A stretch of DNA of 31,067 bases from an uncultured Collinsella sp. (lineage in GTDB: Bacteria > Actinomycetota > Coriobacteriia > Coriobacteriales > Coriobacteriaceae). The position numbers and the translations under genes were made by a program. Shown piece by piece: positions 10,401 through 16,076 of this stretch (position 1 is its first letter; the number at the start of each line of letters is the position of its first letter). The stretch covers positions 1-31,067 of the forward strand of contig CABQMF010000017.1 of assembly GCA_902465265.1 (NCBI GenBank), read 5' to 3'. Below the pieces are notes generated by a model that had not been told where the DNA came from, did no database searches, and saw nothing but the letters and a program-made list of their open reading frames with translations.

Positions 10401-10490
10401 GTCGGCATCGCGGCCGGCGTGATCGGCCTCGCGCTCATCGCCGTCTTCATGCTGACCAAGCGCGGCAAGGGTGACGGTAATGCCCGATAA
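4437..10490 (+). CDS. large cell-surface protein with four DUF4430 (transcobalamin-like) domains and a beta-propeller
   Basis: This 2017-residue exported protein starts at ATG 4437, 6 bases after AAGGAGG (4424-4430). A second possible start is at 4518. A hydrophobic export segment lies at about 53-70. An acidic Ala/Ser/Asp-rich region (80-185) leads into six Ig-like repeats of about 110 residues (185-895) sharing a Y-x-W-L/V-A-D core and a G-K-x-L-R/K-V end. Four DUF4430 domains follow (about 902-1022, 1023-1142, 1145-1265, 1268-1375), each with a W-x-x-F-x-x-N-G core and an ending like D-x-I-x-W-x-Y. Residues about 1418-1800 form PQQ-like beta-propeller blades, and 1803-1870 form an InlB-type repeat (GYTFGGWY...LYAKW). 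A Gly/Ser and then Lys/Asp linker leads to a membrane helix (about 1983-2005) and a basic tail. No LPXTG motif is seen. DUF4430 resembles the C-terminal domain of transcobalamin and intrinsic factor. With the riboswitch, this suggests B12 capture at the cell surface; the ligand is inferred. Confidence 0.88.
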   Translation: MGELERNMRDDVGQPHGNASSTDNGGQMDMFEDERKRASLRRHGAIARGVAKRGLVAFLAFAMAFSTTPAQLWADGAEGIAEAVAQATTPSEGAQATDGAADTTAAAADANDSAAGGSSETGDTGSAAPDNVSDDASDDPAASDPASATPASEASDTTAETGDATAVASEPSVAKAASRAAATFSSNNGVSVGKSQSPSRWAGSNFTAFIQSNTTLYANVWTSSSKRASASGCTYQWLAADISNKSDADNSAFVPVEGQTGASIVLDDALRTQLNGKCLRVRITDASGNVIYGPTKGANNQKLTATNTIKAPVPTKTALDAKSYVLIQSSADDSSSYSSVKAEMLNPGTTLWANAYDGEAVPNKRIATQAGWTYQWLASDVRDAEDSAYQAIPGQTAQSLTITDELASQLAGKYIRVKVVGDGQELYGPSSSFGTPASVGYNTPGPVAASDQIALGHIVLAYNGAEFGDDYENVPNANVGDTIKAAAYYLNYDTPTDLYGSDKVDFSWWVADSADGTFEQVATGDTFTVTKECANRYLKVVAKAKKGIPGSDSCETKAGRILPKGATTLDSVAFTNASKGAKDTGSTIEACAYKAVDYSSEPVTEGVTYTWRWSSVDPSSSAFDAKTDWHVVEGKTDSSFTIPDDYAKRWVSVSATAGDNTVEATTAVAVKAAGSHELFLTYLKKIVGDQSDDAKFVYKSGEKIGVTAFEKTSAGTKGAELTSDQLTYTWQIADSAQGPFTTLTDENAHRPSFVISQKYVGKYLKCIVDGGYNTDYASTRYAIVKGEDAKAYTLTSVNVASSGNLAQVGGTLTPTANYMATGDWGDYETALPEGSLVDYRWYLADDAEGTNAHELFGADETTGAITLPASAEGKYAYVVANAGNNDVKSTAWLVNSSDEKSLSVNVRVVGVSKHDVGQSYDLVDWVPTASFEWSSTQKMSAWDIFAKVLDDAGYSYSTDGGVPYSVTNPDESQTLAMENTASGYKYWRFDINGKAANSYATGYYPSDGDTLELVYEDPTGTVSTQVSATCSVVGTDAKGAQQTWAAAQSITLKKGSTAADLSEQLFKQTGLKADYDPNGSWGWALNSITSPFDSGRTLAYDPTTEAYWQLFINGKSSMVGAGGYTLKAGDSVVWYYSKYNDPAPADQLSVSCTVIGQDASGARQTWAQPTTALVDEGTTAADLSEQIFKKSGIGAKTGESSFGWYLESLTSPFEKNVTLSSEKVDENTWKYWQFFVNGKPVDVGAGAYTLKASDEIAWVYGSDGTMPGQVSVSMEIIGKKDDKAQRWTDPSMQVFVEGTTIKDASAAYFDALGIDSVMLNDGGYWNVHSLVSPLDGTKLTGSWSFFVNGDPGTQLDGDYALKSGDKIVWAYAAGDTVPNPDEIVVDPSASRPTDWKADWNGNSNAVVENVSTPTGALASSWTFDWKAYSGATYPNASEPIVVNGNVYLAVNKRLLKIDAESGKVLAESNLKTTIGYTTRPIYTNGLVIVPLDGGAVQALTADTLTTVWVTDPVSKTAQSNSQLTVDGNYLYVGTVDVDYGKGVYNNGHLTRINILTGAVSWQHVNADEGYYWTGATVGDGFILVPTSAGTVEMLGKSSGAVLGSVSVGAIVNSSCVLSADGSHAYLISRDGKLHVLAISDGSSRGADAASRISEERVVDLGLTGCACMPTLYGNKLIVGGEVSGGSALAIVDLDNDFATTLVSSADGSALPIGGIKGAPLVSAQADGTYVYFTVNYGATSDYVNYTSGGGVYRYKLGDAQATGAFSATGHNNYCDSPIACDAKGNLYYINDSGTLFKLNGGVKVSFETGDGSKVDFQTTADGKLVKPADPTREGYTFGGWYTDEACTEAYDFSTPVTADMTLYAKWTKNAVNPDGNGGSGSNGGSGSGTGAGTGTGAGAGTGSGSKGGAVAPGQKPVTKTTVSTKTGTKDNKSDKKDSDKSDKKDEKKSDKKDGKSDKKSDKASASTTTAKKSTEASAQESGLNPLAIVGIAAGVIGLALIAVFMLTKRGKGDGNAR

Positions 10491-11382
10491 GCCCAAGGAG
10501 ACCAACGGGCAGCAGCCCGACTCCTCGTTTATCCAGCTCGACGATGCAAAGCAAAAGGGCGCCGCTTCGGCGGCGTCCGCCCCGCGGCGCAAGGCACTTG
10601 TCGGCGTTTTTACGGCTGCTTGCGTTGCCCTGATTGTCGTCTCGCTGGGGTTTGTCCATCCCTCCACAAGCGGTGCCTGGTCCATCGACTGGATCGTTCA
10701 GGCCGTGACGGGGGAGAGCGTCGTTGCCAACGACGCCAGGGGAGCTGGCTCGGCTGCTGCTTCTGGCAAAGCTGACTCTAAGAACTCCAAGGCTTCGGGC
10801 GATGCGAAAGATAAGTCCAAGGACTCGGGTGACGCCAAGGGCGATTCCGAGTCTTCGAACAAGAGCTCGGATAAAAACTCGGATGGCAAAAAGTCTGAAG
10901 ACCAGCGTGGCAAGAAGTCTGGCGATGTATCGGCTGCTCAGAATACCGAAACTGCCGATACTTCTAACACGTCTGGTGGTACCTCTTCGGGCGGCGGCCA
11001 ATCGTCTGGCGGCGCCTCTGCTTCTAACGGCGGAACCGCCTCCTCGGGCGGCCAGGGCGGCACGCAGGAGCCCAGTTACGTCACGGTGACGGTTGCGGTC
11101 ACATCGAGCGCCGTGGGCAATCCTGTGTCCGCCGGCGGCACCTATACCTTTAACGAAGGTGCCACCGTCTACGACGCCCTATGCGCGCTCGGGCTTTCCG
11201 TCAACGCACACGGCTCATCGTACGGCACGTATGTCGCCGCGATCGGCGGTTTGGCCGAGAAGCAGTATGGCGGCACGAGCGGTTGGATGTACTCTGTCAA
11301 CGGCTCGACGCCCATGACGGCCTGCAGCAACTACGTTCTCTCCAACGGCGACAACGTCGTCTGGTATTACGTAACAGGCTAG
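10480..11382 (+). CDS. membrane-anchored DUF4430 domain protein
   Basis: This 300-residue protein has a short cytoplasmic N-terminus, one membrane helix (about 40-60) and a low-complexity Ser/Lys/Asp then Gly/Ser linker (about 85-195). A single DUF4430 domain forms the C-terminus (about 198-300), ending in the typical W-M-Y-S-V-N-G and D-N-V-V-W-Y-Y pattern. The start ATG at 10480 overlaps the stop of the large surface protein by 11 bases, so translation is probably coupled. A GTG at 10471 is a less likely alternative. Topology places the domain outside, anchored from the opposite end to its larger neighbour. It probably shares the ligand of that protein, either as co-receptor or as a relay toward a membrane transporter. 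No transporter gene is in the window. Confidence 0.87.
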   Translation: MPDKPKETNGQQPDSSFIQLDDAKQKGAASAASAPRRKALVGVFTAACVALIVVSLGFVHPSTSGAWSIDWIVQAVTGESVVANDARGAGSAAASGKADSKNSKASGDAKDKSKDSGDAKGDSESSNKSSDKNSDGKKSEDQRGKKSGDVSAAQNTETADTSNTSGGTSSGGGQSSGGASASNGGTASSGGQGGTQEPSYVTVTVAVTSSAVGNPVSAGGTYTFNEGATVYDALCALGLSVNAHGSSYGTYVAAIGGLAEKQYGGTSGWMYSVNGSTPMTACSNYVLSNGDNVVWYYVTG

Positions 11383-11403
11383 GGATCTCAACATAACGCA
11401 CGG

Positions 11404-11443
11404 AACGGGCAGCTCGGACAAACATCCAGGCCGCCCGTTTTTT
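11404..11443 (+). terminator. intrinsic terminator of the DUF4430 operon
   Basis: AACGGGC (11404-11410) pairs with GCCCGTT (11433-11439) and runs into six T residues (11438-11443). It lies about 20 bases behind the stop of the second DUF4430 gene. Confidence 0.75.
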
Positions 11444-11451
11444 GATGCGAA

Positions 11452-11637
11452 TGGGACGGAGTTTCCCAATCAAGGCTCAACCGGAAAGCGCATCCCACTT
11501 TTGAGCTGAATTCTGGGATGCACTTTCCGGTTGGAGTTCTATTGGGAAACTGTGTCCCGTTTTGAGGTCCTATTCTGGGATGCGGTTTCCCAGGGGAGGC
11601 CCATGGGAAAGCGTGTCCCATTTCGGCATCGTGATCC
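11452..11637. repeat. three tandem 62-bp units, each with two palindromic boxes
   Basis: Six 17-bp boxes of the pattern TGGGA-N7-TCCCA or its relatives start at 11452, 11481, 11514, 11543, 11576 and 11604. Boxes 1, 3 and 5 are exactly 62 bp apart; boxes 2, 4 and 6 are 62 and 61 bp apart. The spacers alternate between 12 and about 16 bp. Box 2 (CCGGAAAGCGCATCCCA) and box 3 (TGGGATGCACTTTCCGG) are near-perfect reverse complements, and boxes 5 and 6 likewise, so the array can fold in several alternative hairpins. The rest of the 11383-11741 gap holds only the two terminators. No gene is seen. Function is unknown. Confidence 0.85.
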
Positions 11638-11682
11638 GTCTCGTGCGCCCTTATCGGCAATTATAGAAAGCTCGGCAAACAA

Positions 11683-11717
11683 AAAACGGGCTGGAACGTG
11701 ATGTCCCAGCCCGTTTT
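11683..11717 (-). terminator. bidirectional-type terminator after the first GtrA gene
   Basis: A perfect 12-bp stem joins AAAACGGGCTGG (11683-11694) and its complement (11706-11717). On the minus strand the stem is followed by a T-run, so it serves best as the terminator of the GtrA gene that stops at 11742. Confidence 0.85.
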
Positions 11718-11741
11718 GCGTTCAAGCATATGTTCGGCAAT

Positions 11742-12149
11742 CTACGACCTTGCGCCCTCGAGGAAGAAGCGGCGGCTAAAGTAGTTGTACCAGGTGACTA
11801 GGAACGTGGCGATGGCCTTCATGGCCTGGTAGCCGATGCTCAAAAACGTGACGCCCACAAACATGTACAGGTCGTTGAGGCCCAAACCAATCACCGACAG
11901 GATGGTGAAGATCGTGAACTCGCGCTTGCGGCTCATGCCCTCGCGGTGGTCGAACACGTACTTCATGCTGAGCCAGTAGTTGACCACGACGGACGTGATA
12001 AACGAGATCGTGGTGCTCATCAAAAAGTCGAGATGGAACAGCTCGACGAGCGCAATGAGCATGCCCCAGTCGATGCCAAAGGAGATAAGTCCCACGACAG
12101 CGAATTTGAGGAACTGCTTGGTATGAGGTTGTGCCAGTGCCTTGCGCAC
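11742..12149 (-). CDS. GtrA family membrane protein
   Basis: This 135-residue protein has four membrane helices and the GtrA-family layout. The family comprises small membrane proteins associated with moving or flipping lipid-linked sugars for wall polymers or O-antigen. Its central signature around residues 60-75, M-K-Y-V-F followed by an E-G-M-S-R-K-R-E-F motif, is shared with the paralogue at 12369. The start is a GTG at 12149 with only a weak GGAT site in front, so it is less certain than the frame. It is followed directly by a terminator. No glycosyltransferase partner is in the window, so the polymer served is unknown. Confidence 0.88.
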   Translation of the reverse strand: MRKALAQPHTKQFLKFAVVGLISFGIDWGMLIALVELFHLDFLMSTTISFITSVVVNYWLSMKYVFDHREGMSRKREFTIFTILSVIGLGLNDLYMFVGVTFLSIGYQAMKAIATFLVTWYNYFSRRFFLEGARS

Positions 12150-12300
12150 GTAATCACATCCAATGCGTTGACGAATCGAGCAGAGGATACTTTAGAGCTT
12201 TTGCATGGGAAACGTAAGGGCTTTGCCAAGAACTATACGAACTCGTCAAATTTGCAAGAGACAATCCGTAAACGTCCTAAATCCTTCCGTAAACGAGCAA

Positions 12301-12344
12301 GGCCCACGAACAACGCAGCGCTCGACGCGCGTCGTCCGTGGGCC
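12301..12344 (-). terminator. hairpin behind the second GtrA gene
   Basis: GGCCCACG (12301-12308) pairs with CGTGGGCC (12337-12344), and the inner GCGC-rich segment can extend the stem with mismatches. It lies 25 bases beyond the GtrA stop on the minus strand. No clear T-tract follows, so its role as a terminator is a guess from position. The remaining 12150-12300 bases show no gene. Confidence 0.45.
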
Positions 12345-12368
12345 CCGTAGTGCAACGAGGAGGTCGAG

Positions 12369-12764
12369 CTACTTGGTCTCGTCGCCCTCCAGGAAGATCT
12401 TTCGGGTCACAAAGTTGTAGACCATAACAAGCGCGGTGGCGCAAATCTTGGCGATATTGGCCTCGAGTCCCAGGCCGGCGTTGAGCGCCAGCACGATGCC
12501 GTCGTTGAGCGCCAAGCCGATCACGGACAGCACGACAAAGATGATGAACTCGCGGCGGCGGCTCATGCCCTCCTTGTGCGCAAACACGTACTTCATGCTC
12601 GCGACGTAGTTAAAGATGAGCGAGACGATAAAGCCGCTGGTATTGGCGATCAGGATGTTAAGGCCCAGGCCGTAGTGGAGCAGATTCATGATGCCAAAGT
12701 CGATGACCGTGGCAATGACGCCGACGACGCCAAACTTCATGATCTGCGCAAGGAGCTTTTGCAT
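12369..12764 (-). CDS. GtrA family membrane protein (paralogue)
   Basis: This 131-residue, four-helix membrane protein is of the GtrA family. It aligns along its whole length with the 135-residue protein at 11742-12149, including the shared S-M-K-Y-V-F and E-G-M-S-R-R-R-E-F block, N-Y and the closing F-L-E-G. The ATG at 12764 is preferred, with an AAGGCAGG-type site just upstream. An in-frame TTG at 12827 would add 21 polar residues and has no support. It lies 78 bases behind the fructose bisphosphatase gene on the same strand. The pair probably arose by duplication and may form a hetero-oligomer. Confidence 0.88.
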   Translation of the reverse strand: MQKLLAQIMKFGVVGVIATVIDFGIMNLLHYGLGLNILIANTSGFIVSLIFNYVASMKYVFAHKEGMSRRREFIIFVVLSVIGLALNDGIVLALNAGLGLEANIAKICATALVMVYNFVTRKIFLEGDETK

Positions 12765-12842
12765 GGTACCTGCCTTAGGGTGGCGCCGGGGCGCTGCGGG
12801 GATGACAAACTCAGCAAGTTTAGCCAATCCCCGCGGATGGAG

Positions 12843-14759
12843 CTAGATGCGTTCCTCGATAGCACCGTTTCTATATGCATCGAGCAGCTGGCGCAGGTCC
12901 TGGATTTGGCTGCGGATCTTGGCACCCGTATCGGTGTCGCTTACCATGCGGCGGCGGTCGGCCTGGTCAAAACGGTTAGTCTCGCTCTCGATGTCCACGT
13001 TGCGCGTGAGCGCTTCGGCAACCGTGGTAAAGGCCCGGTGCGACTTGAGGCGGCAGCCGCGTGAGCTCGAGATGAGCGTGTAGCCGGCGATGCCCGTCTT
13101 GGGATGGTAGGCGCGGCAGAAGCCGCCATCGATGACCAGCAGCTTGCCCTCGGCGCGGATGGGCTGCTCGCCCTTGGTGGTCTTGACGGGCGTATGGCCG
13201 TTGATGATGTGCCCCGTCGGCGAACATGCCATGGGGGCAACGCCGAACTCGCGCATGACGTCGTCGCAGACCGAGGGCGACTTGGTAAGCGTAAAGTACG
13301 GGTCCATCGGCTCGACCCAGGTGCTCTTATCGGCGATATAGGCGCGCTCAAAGGTACGCACCAGGCGTCCGCTGGCGGGTGAGTTAAAGCCGATCCACAG
13401 GTACCACATCCAGTCGAGGGCGTCGCGGTCGCCCACGCGCCAGGCGCGGCGGGCGATGCGGTCGCAAAAATCGAGATAATCGCGGCCGGCGTGCCAGGTG
13501 CCCAGGCAGTTCATGCTGCTAAAGGTACCGTCCTCGTTGAGTGGTACGCAGCCGTGGAAGAGCAGATTGCCGTTGGCGACCTTGTACATCGAGCCGTGGG
13601 TGTAGAGGAAATCGATATGGCGATGCAGATGATCGGCGGTGACAAACTCGGACACGAGCTTGTCTATGATGTGCTGCTCCTCGGGCGTGAGTGTGTAGGG
13701 GTCCGCCGGATCGACGGTGGGGAAGTCGTTGGTCGTGAGTGGCCACACGCTGCCGTCGGCAAGCGTGACCGTGCCGGTGTCGTGGTCGATCTTGTCGAGC
13801 AGCAGGCGGTCTGCCATATCGAACTCGGGGTGACGCTGGAGAATCTGACCCTCGAGCTTAAAGAGCAGGACGTTAATGGCTTTGATTAGCGGGCTGATGG
13901 ACTCGCCGGCGGTATAGGTGGCGTCGGCGAAGGCGACAAGCTCGCGCAGCGAGATACCGTAGTCGTTCTCGAGGATCTTGTAGTTGTCGTAGCGAAGGTT
14001 GTTGCGCAGTACCGTGGCGATGCAGGCGGGCTCTCCTGCCGCAGCGCCCATCCACAGCAGATCGTGGTTGCCCCACTGAATGTCGAGCGAATGATAGGTG
14101 AGCAGGCGGTCCATAATCTTGGCCGCGCCGCCGCCGCGGTCGAAGATGTCGCCCACCAAATGCAGGTGGTCGACGGCGAGGCGCTTGATAAGTGAGGCGA
14201 GCGACTCGATAAAGTCGTCGGCGCTGGCGGTCTCTAGGATGGACTCAACGATGCGCTCGTGATAACGCACGCGGTAGTTGTTCTCATCCGGATGCGTGTG
14301 CAGCAACTCGTCGATGATGTAGGCGTAATCGCGAGGGATGGCCTTGCGCACCTTGGAGCGGGTATAGCGGCTCGAAAGCGAGCGGGCAACCATGATGAGC
14401 TGGTCGAGCATTGTCTTGTACCAGGTGGGGGAGTCCTCGCGCCGGCTGCGGACCAGCTCGATCTTCTCGCGCGGGTAGTAGATGAGCGTGCACAGCTCGC
14501 CCTTTTCGTCAAAGGAGAGCGTGTCACCAAAGATCTCGTCGACATGTTCGCGCACGACACCCGAGCAGTTGTTGAGGATGTGCATAAAGGCTTCGTACTC
14601 GCCGTGCACGTCGCTCATAAAATGCTCGGTGCCTTTGGGTAGGTTGAGAATGGCCGAGAGATTGATAATCTCGGTAAACGCGGATTGCTCGGTGGGAAAT
14701 TGTCTCGACAGCAGACGCAGATACTTAAAGTCTTGCGGGTTGCGATCGAATGCGACCAT
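12843..14759 (-). CDS. fbp: fructose-1,6-bisphosphatase, class III
   Basis: This 638-residue enzyme is class III fructose-1,6-bisphosphatase (FBPase_2 family), which converts fructose 1,6-bisphosphate to fructose 6-phosphate in gluconeogenesis. It carries calcineurin-like metallophosphatase motifs: S-D-V-H-G-E (49-54), G-D-I-F-D-R-G-G-G (about 203-211) and W-G-N-H-D-L-L-W-M-G (about 229-238). The length fits the usual 640-670 residues. The ATG at 14759 follows a GGAAGG site. The in-frame upstream extension starting at 14804 lacks one and would run over the dyad at 14787-14816. The enzyme is cytoplasmic and is known in Firmicutes and Actinobacteria that lack the class I enzyme. It may be under local regulation by that dyad. 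Confidence 0.95.
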   Translation of the reverse strand: MVAFDRNPQDFKYLRLLSRQFPTEQSAFTEIINLSAILNLPKGTEHFMSDVHGEYEAFMHILNNCSGVVREHVDEIFGDTLSFDEKGELCTLIYYPREKIELVRSRREDSPTWYKTMLDQLIMVARSLSSRYTRSKVRKAIPRDYAYIIDELLHTHPDENNYRVRYHERIVESILETASADDFIESLASLIKRLAVDHLHLVGDIFDRGGGAAKIMDRLLTYHSLDIQWGNHDLLWMGAAAGEPACIATVLRNNLRYDNYKILENDYGISLRELVAFADATYTAGESISPLIKAINVLLFKLEGQILQRHPEFDMADRLLLDKIDHDTGTVTLADGSVWPLTTNDFPTVDPADPYTLTPEEQHIIDKLVSEFVTADHLHRHIDFLYTHGSMYKVANGNLLFHGCVPLNEDGTFSSMNCLGTWHAGRDYLDFCDRIARRAWRVGDRDALDWMWYLWIGFNSPASGRLVRTFERAYIADKSTWVEPMDPYFTLTKSPSVCDDVMREFGVAPMACSPTGHIINGHTPVKTTKGEQPIRAEGKLLVIDGGFCRAYHPKTGIAGYTLISSSRGCRLKSHRAFTTVAEALTRNVDIESETNRFDQADRRRMVSDTDTGAKIRSQIQDLRQLLDAYRNGAIEERI

Positions 14760-14786
14760 GAAACACCTTCCGATATGGTTGGTAAA

Positions 14787-14816
14787 ACTGATAAACAGCG
14801 TCAAACGTTTATCAGT
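14787..14816 (-). promoter_or_regulatory. dyad-symmetric candidate operator upstream of fbp
   Basis: ACTGATAAAC (14787-14796) and GTTTATCAGT (14807-14816) are perfect 10-bp inverted arms, 28 bp upstream of the fbp start. The arms could bind a dimeric repressor or form a 5' leader hairpin. The rest of the 14760-15078 gap between the divergent fbp and degV genes holds a degV promoter near 15045 and no recognisable gene. Confidence 0.5.
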
Positions 14817-15041
14817 ATGCGCCGGCTTTGTTTCGATTTTGCGCCGGCGGCTGAATTGTCGGCTGAACGGTTTGGTAAATCGATTTAGTTGAGGTTGATG
14901 TGTCGTTTAAGTGGAGACGAAGGGGGTGATTTTGCCCATGTTGGCCCATGGCGGGGATGGGGATGTTCATGATAAAGATATTCAATGCAAATGGTTCGAA
15001 TTGGTAAATAGTGGACGTTTGTATCGTATTTAGGCTTGCTG

Positions 15042-15050
15042 TGCGATAAT
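15042..15050 (+). promoter_or_regulatory. extended -10 promoter of the DegV gene
   Basis: TGCGATAAT at 15042-15050 is an extended -10 box (TGn followed by GATAAT). A weak -35-like TTGTAT stands at 15019-15024, 20 bp away. It lies 29 bp before the DegV start and 17 bp before the AAGGAG site. Confidence 0.45.
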
Positions 15051-15078
15051 TTGCGCAGCAATACTTAAGGAGCCTCAT

Positions 15079-15969
15079 ATGAGTGATTTTGTCCTGACCT
15101 GTGAATCCGCCGCCGACCGAACCCGTGAGTTCTTTGCGTCGCGCAATATCCCTGTCGTGTGTTTTCATTACGAGATCGACGATGTTGTCTATACGGACGA
15201 TCTGTATCAGTCGATTACGCCGGACGAGTTTTTTGCCCAGATTGCCGCGGGCGCCATGCCCAAGACGTCTCAGGTGAGCGTGGGTGAGTACGAGGAGTTT
15301 TGGGAGCCGTTTGTTGCCGAGGGTAAAGACGTGCTGCACCTGGCGTTGTCGTCGGGTATTTCGGGCACGTATGGATCGGCCTGCGTTGCGGCACAGATGC
15401 TCGCGGATCGCTATCCTCAGGGCGGCAAGGTGCGCGTTATCGATTCGTTGGCGGCGTCTTCGGGCTTTGGCTTGCTGGCGGAATGTGCCGCCGACGTTCG
15501 CGATAGCGGCGCTTCGCTCGACGAGACGGCCGCTTGGATTGAGGAGCATAAACTCAACCTTCACCACTGGTTCTTCTCGACCGATCTGTCGAGCTACCTG
15601 CGCGGCGGTCGCATTTCGGCCGCGAGCGCGATTATCGGCACAGCGCTTAAGATTTGCCCGCTTATGACGGTCGATTGCGAAGGTGGGCTGTCGCCACGTG
15701 AGAAGATTCGCACCAAGAAGCGCGCGATTTCCGAGATGGCTAAGACCATGATGAAACACGTGCAGGACGGTGTGGATTATTCGGGTAAGTGCATCTTGTC
15801 CCATTCGGCGTGCCGCGAGGATGCCGAGGCCGTTGCGGCGCTGATTGAGGAACAAGTTCCGCGGCTCAAAGGCAAGATCGAGATCAACAATATCGGTGCT
15901 CTGATTGGTTCGCACACCGGACCTGGTACGGTGGCGCTCTTCTTTATGGGTGACAAACGCGTGGATTAG
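15079..15969 (+). CDS. DegV family fatty-acid-binding protein
   Basis: This 296-residue DegV-family protein probably binds a fatty acid and presents it to a fatty acid kinase (FakA in other Gram-positives). The family features are the K-T-S-Q motif at 62-65, the S-S-G-I-S-G-T-Y motif at 91-98 that forms the carboxylate site, and the R-G-G-R-I-S-A-A segment near residue 176. The usual N-terminal T-D-S motif reads T-C-E-S here, a small departure. The ATG at 15079 follows AAGGAG. No kinase gene is adjacent, so any partner is encoded elsewhere. It is transcribed alone between a divergent fbp and a shared convergent terminator. Confidence 0.92.
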   Translation: MSDFVLTCESAADRTREFFASRNIPVVCFHYEIDDVVYTDDLYQSITPDEFFAQIAAGAMPKTSQVSVGEYEEFWEPFVAEGKDVLHLALSSGISGTYGSACVAAQMLADRYPQGGKVRVIDSLAASSGFGLLAECAADVRDSGASLDETAAWIEEHKLNLHHWFFSTDLSSYLRGGRISAASAIIGTALKICPLMTVDCEGGLSPREKIRTKKRAISEMAKTMMKHVQDGVDYSGKCILSHSACREDAEAVAALIEEQVPRLKGKIEINNIGALIGSHTGPGTVALFFMGDKRVD

Positions 15970-16033
15970 CGTTTGTGGGCTGGCTGACAGTTTTAACGGC
16001 AGCGCCCGTCGCTCCTGACATTCGATAACAGAA

Positions 16034-16066
16034 AAGGCCCGTCCCGTTGTTTGCGGGGCGGGCCTT
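16034..16066. terminator. shared terminator between DegV and the TIM-barrel-like gene
   Basis: AAGGCCCGTCCCG (16034-16046) pairs with CGGGGCGGGCCTT (16054-16066), a 13-bp stem with one G-T pair and a 7-base loop. On the minus strand a TTTT run follows, which serves the convergent gene that stops at 16077. On the plus strand it follows the DegV gene with a weaker T-tract. Confidence 0.8.
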
Positions 16067-16076
16067 GCTCTCGCGG

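Noticed and set aside
10390..10490. LPXTG sortase signal at the end of the large surface protein
   Set aside because: No LPXTG-like motif precedes the hydrophobic helix; the protein seems to be held by its membrane helix.
11452..11637. Possible CRISPR array
   Set aside because: The units are palindromic, the spacers are short and related to each other, and no cas gene is near.
14985..15010. GGTTCGAAT suggesting a tRNA T-loop
   Set aside because: No acceptor, D or anticodon stem can be built around it.
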